11,146 bases of DNA from an uncultured Mucispirillum sp. (GCA_947177675.1 CAMWVK010000024.1:1-11146); one strand, 5' to 3'; shown: positions 1 to 6,968, numbered from the stretch's first letter. Numbers and translations are program-made. Notes: a model not told the origin generated them from the letters alone.

Positions 1-68
1 ATTTATTAAAAAAAGATAAAAATTATTCTTAAAATGTTAATTTTTATTATATTTTTTCCCAATTTCAT

Positions 69-98
69 TTGACAAAGTTATAAAAATTTATGTATTCT
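69..98 (+). promoter_or_regulatory. Probable sigma-70-type promoter of the AGCS symporter gene
   Basis: A perfect -35 hexamer TTGACA (69-74) is followed after 18 bases by TATTCT (93-98), which matches the -10 consensus at four of six positions. Transcription would start near 105 and give a leader of about 20 nt that carries the strong GGAGG ribosome site at 116-120. The -10 is weak and the surroundings are very AT-rich, so the -35 is the better evidence. The rest of 1-68 holds nothing recognisable beyond A/T tracts. Confidence 0.5.
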
Positions 99-124
99 AT
101 TTTATCATTTTAATTGGAGGAAAG

Positions 125-1564
125 ATGGAAGTTCAGTCAACACTAATCGCATCTATTGATAAGTTCCTTACAACAGGTACAGAAATACTTTTTAATAATA
201 TAGTGTTTTATGTATTTATTGTTGTAGCAATATTATTTACAGTTTTACTTAAAGGCTCACAGTTTAAGTATGTATTTCATGCAGGCAGTTTATTATTTGC
301 TAAGCATCATGGCGGCGGAACATCTGGTTTTGCAAGTTATGCAATCAGCACAGCAAGCCGTGTTGGAACAGGTAATATGGCAGGTATTATGGTGGCAATA
401 TCTGTTGGTGGTCCTGGTGCATTATTCTGGATGTGGATAATGGCATTATTTGGTTCAGCATTAGCATTTGCAGAAGCAGCTCTTGCACAGCTTTATAAAG
501 AAAAAAATTCTCTTGGTCAATATGTAGGCGGTGCATCTTTTTATATCCGCAGTAAATTAAAACTTCCTGTATTATCAGTTATATTTGCAGCAATTATGAT
601 ATTAACTTATACAGCATTTAATGGTGTTCAAGCAAATACAATTGCTAGTGCATTAAACTCTTATAATTTAGACCCCAGCATTACTGGTATTGTTTTATCA
701 ATTATTATTGCATTTATATTATTAAGCCCGGGTAGAACAGCAGTTATTAAAGCATGTACATATATTGTGCCTGTTATGGCTATTCCATTTATACTGTTTG
801 GATTATTAGTTGTTTTAATGAATATTACAATGGTTCCAAATATGTTTTATGTAATTGTTACACAGGCATTTGTGCCAGAAGCAGTTTTTGGTGGTGCAAT
901 AGGTAAAACAATGGCAACTGGTTTAAGAAGAGGTCTTTTCTCAAATGAAGCAGGTATGGGTGGTGCTCCACATGCAGCAGCTGCTGCTACAACTACTCAT
1001 CCAGCTCGTCAAGGTTTTATTCAAATGTTTTCAGTATTTACTGATACATTAATAATCTGCTCTGTATCAAGCTTTATTCTTTTACTTTCTCCAGAAGCTA
1101 TGGCTAAAATTGGTGAATTAAAAGGAATTAACCTTATGCAGTATGCAATGAATACTCACTTTGGTCAGTTTGGTTCATTATTTATTACTTTATGTGTGGT
1201 GTTATTTGCATTCAGCTCTATATTAGGTAATTTTTTCTATATTCAAACAGGTGTAACCGCTATTAAAGATAATAAATTGTCATATTATATAGTGGTTGTA
1301 ATGACATTAATGCTTGTTTTAGGCGGCTCTATTGCAAATCTTACTACAATATGGAATTTAGGCGACTTTTTAATGGGCTTTATGGCATTAATCAATATTG
1401 TAGTACTTGTTGTGCTTTATAAACCTGTTATTGCTTTGTTAAACCATTATATAAACCAATGGAATCAGGAAAAAATACCTGTATATATTAAAGGTGATAT
1501 TCCTGAAATAGAAAGCGAGGCAATCACTCAGTGGGACGGAAGTGATGCTGGTTCTATAAAATAA
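125..1564 (+). CDS. Sodium:alanine/glycine symporter family protein (AGCS)
   Basis: This is an inner-membrane secondary transporter that by family imports a small neutral amino acid (alanine, glycine or sometimes glutamine) with Na+. The 479 residues are of normal family length and consist of about ten hydrophobic segments. Two family signatures are visible: GTGNMAGIMVAISVGGPGAL (about residues 81-100) followed by FWMW, and FSNEAGMGGAPHAAAAA (about 272-288), which lies in the highly conserved substrate/Na+ region. ATG at 125 follows GGAGG at 116-120, so the start is secure. The gene has its own promoter and is closed by a hairpin terminator, so it appears monocistronic. The exact substrate cannot be read from the sequence. 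Family assignment is firm; alanine versus glycine versus glutamine is not. Confidence 0.95.
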   Translation: MEVQSTLIASIDKFLTTGTEILFNNIVFYVFIVVAILFTVLLKGSQFKYVFHAGSLLFAKHHGGGTSGFASYAISTASRVGTGNMAGIMVAISVGGPGALFWMWIMALFGSALAFAEAALAQLYKEKNSLGQYVGGASFYIRSKLKLPVLSVIFAAIMILTYTAFNGVQANTIASALNSYNLDPSITGIVLSIIIAFILLSPGRTAVIKACTYIVPVMAIPFILFGLLVVLMNITMVPNMFYVIVTQAFVPEAVFGGAIGKTMATGLRRGLFSNEAGMGGAPHAAAAATTTHPARQGFIQMFSVFTDTLIICSVSSFILLLSPEAMAKIGELKGINLMQYAMNTHFGQFGSLFITLCVVLFAFSSILGNFFYIQTGVTAIKDNKLSYYIVVVMTLMLVLGGSIANLTTIWNLGDFLMGFMALINIVVLVVLYKPVIALLNHYINQWNQEKIPVYIKGDIPEIESEAITQWDGSDAGSIK

Positions 1565-1588
1565 TACTTTTATTTTATAATATTTATA

Positions 1589-1619
1589 AGCCTGTAAAGT
1601 CCAATTTACAGGTTTTTTA
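1589..1619 (+). terminator. Rho-independent terminator after the symporter gene
   Basis: An 8-bp perfect stem CCTGTAAA (1591-1598) / TTTACAGG (1605-1612) with a six-base loop is followed directly by six T (1613-1618). It starts about 25 bases after the stop codon of the symporter gene. Confidence 0.88.
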
Positions 1620-1677
1620 TTAAAGAAAAATTTGAAATCTTATAAAAGCAGTATTTAAAAAAGGAATAAGTGAAAAT

Positions 1678-2091
1678 ATGGATAAAATTACAGAAAGAGC
1701 ATTACAGTTACATAAACAGGGTAATAACTGCTGTCAGTCAGTATGCCTTGCATTTGCTGATAAATTATGTATTGATGAAGAAGTTTTATTTAAAATAAGT
1801 GAAGGTTTTGGTGCAGGTATGGGTAATCTGCAGGGCAGCTGCGGTGCATTATCTGCAGCTGTGATGATTGCAGGTCTTTATAATAGTGGTGGAAAAGATG
1901 CTGCAGTCCGCACAAAATCAAAAACATACAAACTTGTGTCTCAAATAAATAATGAATTTGTAAACCTTGCTGGCTCAATGTACTGCAAAGAAATAAAAGG
2001 ACTTGAAACAGGTCATGTTTTGAAAAGCTGTGATGGCTGTATAGAAACAGCTGTATATATTATTAAAAATTTTATTTTTAAAGATAATTAA
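1678..2091 (+). CDS. C_GCAxxG_C_C family redox-type protein
   Basis: This small cysteine-rich cytoplasmic protein (137 aa) resembles the C_GCAxxG_C_C family (PF09719), whose members are thought to be redox-active or metal/cluster-binding but have no established reaction. Visible features are GNNCCQSVC near the N-terminus (C18, C19, C23), C31, the GSCGALSAAVMIAG segment (C55) that corresponds to the family's GCAxxG-like core, and C103, C118 and C121 in YCKE...SCDGC. No signal peptide is present. ATG at 1678 is preceded by AAGGA at 1661-1665, a somewhat long spacing. It follows the symporter terminator, so it needs its own promoter; TTGAAA (1632-1637) with TTTAAA (1654-1659) is a weak candidate. 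The next small gene starts about 60 bases downstream with no terminator between, so the two are probably co-transcribed. Confidence 0.82.
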   Translation: MDKITERALQLHKQGNNCCQSVCLAFADKLCIDEEVLFKISEGFGAGMGNLQGSCGALSAAVMIAGLYNSGGKDAAVRTKSKTYKLVSQINNEFVNLAGSMYCKEIKGLETGHVLKSCDGCIETAVYIIKNFIFKDN

Positions 2092-2140
2092 TTTATGGCA
2101 CAAATTTTGCTTAAAAGGAATAGTATAATGTTTTTATTAT

Positions 2141-2146
2141 GGAGAG
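2141..2146 (+). promoter_or_regulatory. Ribosome binding site favouring the 2152 start
   Basis: GGAGAG lies 5-6 bases before ATG 2152, an ideal Shine-Dalgarno position. A competing site, AAGGA (2115-2119), sits 8 bases before an in-frame ATG at 2128, so the shorter start is preferred but not certain. Confidence 0.55.
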
Positions 2147-2151
2147 ATGTT

Positions 2152-2442
2152 ATGGAAACAAAAGAAACTAATACAGATGCTTATACTATTTTAGAGTCAG
2201 ATGAGTTTGATACTCTTTTAGATGCTGTGGAACTTATGGCAAAAGCACAGGGGGATTTATTATCACTAAAACGCTCTGTGGAAGAATTAAAAATTATTAT
2301 GGAAAATACTGAGCCTGCTCAGGATGATTTTTCTTTGCAGGATAATGCTGCAATATATAGTGCTATTGATAAAGTGGAAAGTCTTGTAGAAAGCCTTTAT
2401 CAAGATAATTATATTAATGATGACTTTATTACAGGCAAATAA
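2152..2442 (+). CDS. Small acidic helical protein, unknown function
   Basis: I do not recognise this protein. From ATG 2152 it has 96 residues, begins METKETNTDAYTILESDEFD, is acidic and cysteine-free, and is predicted by eye to be almost entirely helical with heptad-like leucine spacing (LLDAVELMAKAQGDLLSLK, then LKIIMEN, then IDKVESLVESLYQDN), suggesting a short coiled coil or helical bundle. There is no signal peptide or membrane segment. The frame is open further upstream with ATGs at 2128 (good ribosome site) and 2095, so an N-terminus 8 or 19 residues longer is possible; the extra MFLLWRDV is hydrophobic and unlike the rest. It follows the C_GCAxxG_C_C gene and ends just before a terminator, so those two genes probably form one transcript. 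Coding is supported by the ribosome site, codon pattern and terminator placement. Confidence 0.7.
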   Translation: METKETNTDAYTILESDEFDTLLDAVELMAKAQGDLLSLKRSVEELKIIMENTEPAQDDFSLQDNAAIYSAIDKVESLVESLYQDNYINDDFITGK

Positions 2443-2454
2443 TATAAAAATATA

Positions 2455-2478
2455 AGGGAAATTTTTCCCTGTTTTTTT
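2455..2478 (+). terminator. Rho-independent terminator after the small helical protein gene
   Basis: Stem AGGGAA (2455-2460) / TTCCCT (2465-2470), extendable by one base pair into the loop, is followed by a G and seven T (2472-2478). It begins 12 bases after the stop codon and insulates the downstream hcp unit, which must have its own promoter. Confidence 0.82.
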
Positions 2479-2506
2479 ATTTAAATTTTCATTTTTTTTG
2501 CATTTC

Positions 2507-2520
2507 TTGACTTATATCAT
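2507..2520 (+). promoter_or_regulatory. FNR/CRP-family-type operator upstream of hcp
   Basis: TTGAC-TTAT-ATCAT matches the FNR-type consensus TTGAT-N4-ATCAA at eight of the ten specified positions, with the correct 5-4-5 spacing. Its centre is at 2513.5. A class II activator arrangement (site centred near -41.5) would put the start of transcription near 2555, and -10-like TATCTA (2543-2548) or TATATA (2547-2552) lies about where needed. hcp is a classic target of CRP/FNR-family NO or redox regulators (HcpR, FNR, Dnr types). Which regulator acts here is inference; none is encoded in the window. Confidence 0.6.
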
Positions 2521-2580
2521 TCTTTTATATTAAAAAATATAGTATCTATATAGAAGATAATAATTGTTTTATATAGCTAT

Positions 2581-2586
2581 GGGGGA
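2581..2586 (+). promoter_or_regulatory. Ribosome binding site fixing the hcp start
   Basis: GGGGGA lies just 4 bases before ATG 2591 and is the only purine-rich site nearby. It supports ATG 2591 over the in-frame TTG at 2564 or ATG at 2579, neither of which has a comparable site. The protein then begins [10 protein letters not shown], which matches the usual Hcp N-terminus. Confidence 0.7.
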
Positions 2587-2590
2587 TTAC

Positions 2591-4426
2591 ATGGAAACTA
2601 AAATGTTCTGTTATCAGTGTCAGGAAACTGCAGGGAATAAGGGCTGCACAATAAATGGTGTGTGCGGTAAAACTAATATAACATCTAATTTGCAGGATTT
2701 ACTTGTTTTTTCAACAAAAGCTCTTGCAGAAGTTTTAAGAGCAGCAAGGAAAGAAGGCATTAAAATATCAAAAGAAATAAATCATCTCATAAGTGAAAAT
2801 CTTTTTATTACTATTACAAATGCTAATTTTGATGATGAAGCTGTTAAAAACAGCATTGATAATACATTTAAAGTAAAAAAGGAAATAATTTCTCAGTTAA
2901 AAGATACATCATTATTAAGTGAAAGTGCAAAATATTTACAGTCAAGAGAAAATTATGATGAAGCAGCAAAAACAGTTGGCTTTTTATCAATAGAAAATGA
3001 AGATATTAGAAGCTTAAAAGCATTAATAACTTTTGGTTTAAAAGGTTTAGCAGCATATCTGCATCATGCAAATGTGCTTTTAGCAGAAAATGAAGATATT
3101 GATATATTTTTACAATCTGCCCTTGCTGATACGCTAAGTGATAAAACTTTTGATGAATTGATTGCATTGATTTTAGAAACTGGTAAATATGGTGTTGCCG
3201 TAATGGCTTTACTTGATGAGGCTAATACAAAAGCCTATGGCAATCCAGAAATAACAGAAGTAAATATTGGTGTCAGGAAAAACCCAGCAATATTAATATC
3301 AGGTCATGATTTAAGAGATTTAGAAATGCTTTTAAAACAGACAGAAGGCACTGGGGTTGATGTATATACTCATTCAGAAATGCTTCCTGCTCATTATTAT
3401 CCAGCATTTAAAAAATACAGCCATTTCGCAGGAAACTATGGCTCTGCATGGCATAATCAGAAAGAAGATTTTGAAAACTTTAACGGATGTATTCTTTTGA
3501 CTACTAACTGCCTTGTTCCGCCAAAAGAAAGCTATAAAAACAGAGTATATACAACAGGTGCTGTGGGTTTTGCAGGCTGCAAACATATTACTGGTAAAAT
3601 AGGAGAACAGAAAGATTTCAGCATTATTATAGAGCATGCAAAAAAATGCGACAGTCCAAAAGAAATAGAAACTGGTAAAATTACTGGGGGTTTTGCTCAT
3701 AATCAAGTGCTATCATTAGCAGATAAAATTGTAGAGGCAGTAAAAAGCGGTGCTGTGAAAAAGTTTGTTGTTATGGCAGGATGTGACGGCAGACATAAAA
3801 GCCGTTCATATTATACAGAATTTGCAGAGCAGCTTCCGCAGGATACTATTATATTAACTGCAGGCTGTGCAAAATATAGATATAATAAATTAAATCTTGG
3901 TAATATTGGCGGAATACCTAGAGTTTTAGATGCAGGACAGTGTAATGATTCATACTCTTTAGCTGTAATTGCATTAAAATTAAAAGAAATATTTAATCTT
4001 GATGATATAAATAAACTGCCTGTTATTTATAATATTGCATGGTATGAACAGAAAGCTGTAATAGTTTTACTTGCACTTTTGCATTTAGGTGTAAAAAATA
4101 TTCTCGTAGGACCAACTCTGCCAGCATTTTTATCACCAAATGCTGCAAAAGTTCTTATTGAAAATTTTGGTATAGGTGGTATATCATCAGTAGATGAAGA
4201 TATTAAAATGTTTTTTGGTGAAGAAGTAGAAAGTAATAATAAAATAACAAAAGATATGATTATTAGTGATATATTAAAAGCAAACCCAGCAGCAGAAGCA
4301 GTTTTTAAAGAGATGGGTATGATGTGTTTAGGGTGTCCTGCATCTCAGGCAGAATCATTACAGGATGCCTGCGATGTGCATAATGTATCAGTAGAGGTTG
4401 TATTAAGCAAAATAAATAAAGGGTAA
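2591..4426 (+). CDS. hcp: Hybrid cluster protein (hydroxylamine/NO reductase type) with C-terminal DUF1858-like domain
   Basis: Cytoplasmic Fe-S enzyme of the Hcp family, which reduces hydroxylamine in vitro and is implicated in NO reduction or protein S-nitrosylation in nitrosative stress. The N-terminal cluster motif C7-x2-C10-x8-C19-x5-C25 is the class I (4Fe-4S) form. All hybrid-cluster ligands are present with the spacing known from Desulfovibrio Hcp: H239, E263, C307, C398 (persulfide position), C426, C451, E486 and K488. At 611 residues it is about 60 longer than a usual Hcp. Residues about 550-611 form an extra domain ([15 protein letters not shown], then MMCLGCP with C579 and C582, then [12 protein letters not shown]) resembling DUF1858 (PF08984) and the ScdA_N domain of RIC iron-centre repair proteins. 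It is the first gene of a unit with the 4431 gene (4-base gap) and a hemerythrin, behind an FNR-type site. Confidence 0.96.
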   Translation: METKMFCYQCQETAGNKGCTINGVCGKTNITSNLQDLLVFSTKALAEVLRAARKEGIKISKEINHLISENLFITITNANFDDEAVKNSIDNTFKVKKEIISQLKDTSLLSESAKYLQSRENYDEAAKTVGFLSIENEDIRSLKALITFGLKGLAAYLHHANVLLAENEDIDIFLQSALADTLSDKTFDELIALILETGKYGVAVMALLDEANTKAYGNPEITEVNIGVRKNPAILISGHDLRDLEMLLKQTEGTGVDVYTHSEMLPAHYYPAFKKYSHFAGNYGSAWHNQKEDFENFNGCILLTTNCLVPPKESYKNRVYTTGAVGFAGCKHITGKIGEQKDFSIIIEHAKKCDSPKEIETGKITGGFAHNQVLSLADKIVEAVKSGAVKKFVVMAGCDGRHKSRSYYTEFAEQLPQDTIILTAGCAKYRYNKLNLGNIGGIPRVLDAGQCNDSYSLAVIALKLKEIFNLDDINKLPVIYNIAWYEQKAVIVLLALLHLGVKNILVGPTLPAFLSPNAAKVLIENFGIGGISSVDEDIKMFFGEEVESNNKITKDMIISDILKANPAAEAVFKEMGMMCLGCPASQAESLQDACDVHNVSVEVVLSKINKG

Positions 4427-4430
4427 ATTA

Positions 4431-5048
4431 ATGAGTGCTTTTTTGGGACCAGTTCATTTTATGCTTTATAATAAAATACAAAGGCAGAATGAATTATTAA
4501 ACGAAATAATAAATGCAAGTGAAGAAAACCACTGGGTAAGTGGTTTAGCAAGTTATTTAAAAGAAAACTGTGGTGAAAATGAAACTGCACCACTTGAAAC
4601 AGTTATTGATGAAAATGCTATCCATAACTGGCTGAATAAGCAGGTAAGCACAGCAGAAAGCAGAATGGCTTTTGCCTTAAAACTCATTATGGAAAAAGAT
4701 AACTCTCTTTTAGATAAAATATCTGATATATATTATTCAAATGGAGCAGCAGCAAGGCTTGATTATGCAGATATTATTGTTGCAGGAGAGCTTTTTAATG
4801 CACTTAATATGTGCCTGCTTGATGGCATGCCATGCGATGGTGGTATTACTGTTGAAAGTAATGATGGTTCAGAAATTGTATGGAGTATTAATATGCAGGT
4901 GCATACTCCATTTTATGAATCAGCAGGTATCAGCAGCCAGATATTTTTAACATTAAGAGACAAGTGGCTTCAGGGTTTTTTTGCAGGCAGTTTTAATATT
5001 GATTATACAAGGCTTTCTGAAAATACATTTAGGATTATGGAAGTATAG
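4431..5048 (+). CDS. Unrecognised protein between hcp and hemerythrin genes
   Basis: I cannot assign this 205-residue protein to a named family. It has no signal peptide or membrane segment. It starts MSAFLGPVHFMLYNKIQRQN, continues with mainly helical sequence to about residue 130 (including SASEENHW-like polar turns and a YADI segment near 112-115), has C47, C128 and C135 (the latter two in NMCLLDGMPCDGG) and ends with a more mixed region containing IVWSINMQVHTPFYES and RDKWLQGFFAG. Histidines H9, H34, H65 and H158 are the only candidate metal ligands besides the cysteines. ATG 4431 lies 4 bases after the hcp stop with AAAGGG at 4418-4423, and the hemerythrin gene starts 2 bases after its stop. 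Such tight packing strongly suggests translation with both neighbours and a shared role in NO/O2 or iron-centre stress; that role is inference from position only. Confidence 0.85.
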   Translation: MSAFLGPVHFMLYNKIQRQNELLNEIINASEENHWVSGLASYLKENCGENETAPLETVIDENAIHNWLNKQVSTAESRMAFALKLIMEKDNSLLDKISDIYYSNGAAARLDYADIIVAGELFNALNMCLLDGMPCDGGITVESNDGSEIVWSINMQVHTPFYESAGISSQIFLTLRDKWLQGFFAGSFNIDYTRLSENTFRIMEV

Positions 5049-5050
5049 TA

Positions 5051-5551
5051 ATGAGTAAAATAATAGAAATATTAAAATATGAGCATCAAGAAATAATAAA
5101 ATTTGTTGGAAAACTTCGCACTATGTGCCTTGATTTTATGAAGTATGATAAAATGGATACAGCAGAATTTTATGCAGCAGTTAATTTTATAAAAACTTAT
5201 GCAGATGAACGCCATCACCAGAAAGAAGAAAAGCTTTTGTTTAAAGCTATGGTTGACTATATTGGTGTAAAAGCTGAAAATATCATAAAATATGGTATGC
5301 TTATAGAGCATGATTTAGCAAGATATATCGTTTCATCTTTGGAAAAAGCAGTTGCAGCTTATGAAAAAGATAGGACAGATGAAAATAAGCTTGATATTTT
5401 GTGCTATGCTTTATCATACTGTGATTTACTTCTTCGCCATGCTTATAAAGAAGACAATGTTGTTTATCCTTTTGGTGTGAAAAATCTTCCAAAAGAAGTA
5501 ATGAACAGGTTAGATATTGAAGTAATAGAATATGAAAAGAAATACCAGTAA
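5051..5551 (+). CDS. Hemerythrin HHE-domain protein
   Basis: This is a soluble 166-residue four-helix-bundle protein of the hemerythrin/HHE family, expected to hold a non-heme di-iron site that binds O2, NO or supplies iron. The ligand pattern is complete: H12 (KYEHQEI), H55/H56 with E59/E60 (DERHHQKEEKLLF), H87 (IEHDLAR), and H130 with E134 (LLRHAYKEDNVVYPF). The HHQKEEKLLF and E.DNVVYPF motifs are characteristic of the bacterial HHE type, as in YtfE/ScdA C-terminal domains and in stand-alone proteins. ATG 5051 is 2 bases after the preceding stop, with GGAAG at 5039-5043. It is the last gene of the hcp unit. It lacks the N-terminal ScdA_N domain of RIC proteins, while an equivalent-looking domain sits at the end of Hcp in the same unit. 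Confidence 0.93.
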   Translation: MSKIIEILKYEHQEIIKFVGKLRTMCLDFMKYDKMDTAEFYAAVNFIKTYADERHHQKEEKLLFKAMVDYIGVKAENIIKYGMLIEHDLARYIVSSLEKAVAAYEKDRTDENKLDILCYALSYCDLLLRHAYKEDNVVYPFGVKNLPKEVMNRLDIEVIEYEKKYQ

Positions 5552-5559
5552 TCTTTATT

Positions 5560-5596
5560 AAACTAAAATTTAGAGTGTATATAAGTATTTAGTTTT
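5560..5596. terminator. Weak A/T-only hairpin between convergent genes
   Basis: AAACTAAA (5560-5567) and TTTAGTTT (5588-5595) form an 8-bp inverted repeat with a 20-base loop, located between the hemerythrin stop and the convergent kinase stop at 5607. It has a single G-C pair and only a short T run (5593-5596), so it is at best a weak bidirectional terminator. It is the only candidate in this 55-base gap. Confidence 0.3.
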
Positions 5597-5606
5597 CACT
5601 GCTGTG

Positions 5607-6848
5607 CTATTTTGTGACTGGGGGGGGGGAATAAGGGAGTTCAAGTTGGAAAATACTTAAATTATTTTCTTTTTTTATAAAAAGCTCCCCATTACAATGT
5701 TGCTCTACAAGTATTTTTGTAAAAAACAGACCTAGACCTTCATTAGAAAATTTGCTTTCTCCAAGAGCATAATATGGTTCAAAAAAACGAGATATTTCAT
5801 TATCATTTAACTGTACACCATTTCCCTGCACTTGAATTATGATTTTTTCAGATGTAGTATATAGTTTAATCTTAATAAGACCACTAAATTTATCATCAAC
5901 TTTTTGGTATTTTTGTATAAGATAATTAACTGTGATAACTATTTTTGCAACTATCTGCCTTAATGCTGCAGGCTCAGATTCTATAATTAAATCAATAGTG
6001 GAAATATCTGCATATTTAAGATAATCTATACCATTAATAGTGCATTTTACATTTGAAAGTTCCAGCATATCTTTAATAGAAACTAATGCTTCACGAAGAA
6101 GTGCTGGTATATGGATAGTTTCTGAAACATTATCATTTTTTGCATCAATTATACTTTGAAAAGAGTCTATTATGTTAGACATAAATGTAATATGACGCAT
6201 AGACTGTTCAACATTTTTTTTAAGATAATCTTCTGTCAACTCGTTATGAGTGTAAGCATCATATATATCCTGCACAGTAATACCAAGGGCATTTAAAGGC
6301 TGTCTCCAGTAGTGGGCAATAGAAATAATCATATCACTCATAGAAATAAGCCTTTCTTGATTTTGGATATATTTTTCTTTTTCCATTCGTTTATTTATTT
6401 CGCTTTTAACCAGTTCTGTTAATGATAAATTTCGTTCTTTGAAATGTTTTAACTTAGCAAATACGCTTACTTTTGCAAGCAGTTCGTTTCCAACAAAAGG
6501 TTTTATCATATAGTCATCTGTGCCAAGACCATAGCCTTTTAACCTTTCATTTATATCGCTTTTAGAGGAAAGCAGGATAATGCGTATATATTTAAGTTTT
6601 TTATTACTTCTTATATCTTTTAAAACTTCAAAGCCATCCATACCGCTCATAATAATATCAAGCAGTATTATATCAGGCATAATATCAGGCAGGATTTCAA
6701 GAGCCATTTCTCCACTGTCAGCTTCATTTACATCAAATTCGCTGTTCATAAAAATAGATTTAATAAGACCACGAATAACAGGGTCATCATCAACAACAAG
6801 GATTTTAGTCTTTTTTTCTTTTTGCTCCATGATTATATGCCATTCCAT
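5607..6848 (-). CDS. Receiver domain-histidine kinase hybrid with degenerate ATP-binding core
   Basis: Cytoplasmic signalling protein of 413 aa without membrane segments. Residues about 15-132 are a receiver domain: acidic D20-D22, phospho-acceptor D64 in LLDIIMSGMDG, S94/S95 and K116 in KPF. A coiled-coil linker (about 133-170) leads to an H-box, IISIAHYWRQPLNALG, with H179. The catalytic domain (about 245-405) has FFEPYY (F-box) and GLGLFF (G2), but the N-box region (EPAALRQIVAKIVITVNYLI, about 292-311) lacks the expected asparagines, and the G1 box reads QVQGNGV without the adenine-contacting Asp. ATP binding may therefore be impaired. The start could also be ATG 6830 (M7), which removes MEWHII; neither has a clear ribosome site. 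The 3' end carries a 10-base C run in the coding strand that encodes the PPP tail. It is divergent from the larB operon and convergent with the hcp unit. Confidence 0.9.
   Translation of the reverse strand: MEWHIIMEQKEKKTKILVVDDDPVIRGLIKSIFMNSEFDVNEADSGEMALEILPDIMPDIILLDIIMSGMDGFEVLKDIRSNKKLKYIRIILLSSKSDINERLKGYGLGTDDYMIKPFVGNELLAKVSVFAKLKHFKERNLSLTELVKSEINKRMEKEKYIQNQERLISMSDMIISIAHYWRQPLNALGITVQDIYDAYTHNELTEDYLKKNVEQSMRHITFMSNIIDSFQSIIDAKNDNVSETIHIPALLREALVSIKDMLELSNVKCTINGIDYLKYADISTIDLIIESEPAALRQIVAKIVITVNYLIQKYQKVDDKFSGLIKIKLYTTSEKIIIQVQGNGVQLNDNEISRFFEPYYALGESKFSNEGLGLFFTKILVEQHCNGELFIKKENNLSIFQLELPYSPPPVTK
5620..5629. repeat. Homopolymeric G10 tract (candidate slippage/phase-variation site)
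   Basis: Ten consecutive G on the + strand, encoding the S-P-P-P stretch at residues 407-410 of the minus-strand kinase. Runs of this length are exceptional in such AT-rich DNA and are typical of contingency tracts. Reading the frames: ten gives tail SPPPVTK and stop; nine gives a tail about 12 residues longer that stops at 5570-5572; eleven gives SPPPSHKIAQQ and stop. A length change thus alters only the C-terminal tail. A basecalling error in the run is also possible. Confidence 0.75.
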
Positions 6849-6880
6849 TAGCTTTATTTTATGACATATATATTACCATA

Positions 6881-6899
6881 CTTTTACAAACAGTAAAAG
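6881..6899. promoter_or_regulatory. Inverted repeat in the divergent kinase/larB intergenic region
   Basis: CTTTTAC (6881-6887) and GTAAAAG (6893-6899) form a perfect 7-bp inverted repeat with a five-base spacer, 33 bases upstream of the kinase start. It could be an operator for the divergent promoters. On the + strand five T follow shortly after, so a small hairpin that stops transcription towards larB is an alternative reading. Confidence 0.35.
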
Positions 6900-6936
6900 A
6901 GTTTTTATAAAGTGTCAGCAAAAAATTTTTTTAAAA

Positions 6937-6968
6937 ATATTGTATTGCCTTTTTTGATAATACAATAT
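6937..6968. promoter_or_regulatory. 10-bp inverted repeat just upstream of larB
   Basis: ATATTGTATT (6937-6946) and AATACAATAT (6959-6968) are perfect inverted repeats separated by 12 bases, ending 11 bases before the larB start. Promoter-like hexamers lie in and beside it: TTGCCT (6945-6950), TATATT (6966-6971) and a consensus TATAAT (6972-6977). A dimeric repressor site over the core promoter is the simplest interpretation; the promoter hexamers are not well spaced, so the exact start of transcription is uncertain. Confidence 0.45.

Noticed and set aside
1..68. A/T tracts at the window start as a terminator of an upstream gene
   Set aside because: There is no GC-containing stem, only A and T runs; nothing beyond base composition supports it.
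2124..2129. Perfect TATAAT within the upstream extension of the small helical protein gene
   Set aside because: No -35-like hexamer lies at 15-19 bases upstream, and such A/T hexamers are frequent by chance here. It was not called a promoter.
2564..2590. Longer Hcp N-terminus from TTG 2564
   Set aside because: The extra nine residues have no support in the Hcp family, TTG has no ribosome site, and GGGGGA sits in front of ATG 2591.
3374..3706. Minus-strand open frame of 110 codons inside hcp
   Set aside because: It lies wholly within hcp, which has every catalytic ligand and a full family match. Its translation is rich in Phe, Cys and Thr, as expected of an antisense frame of AT-rich coding DNA.
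6580..6864. Plus-strand open frame of 94 codons opposite the kinase
   Set aside because: It is the antisense of the receiver domain, whose conserved Asp and Lys residues show the minus strand is the coding one.
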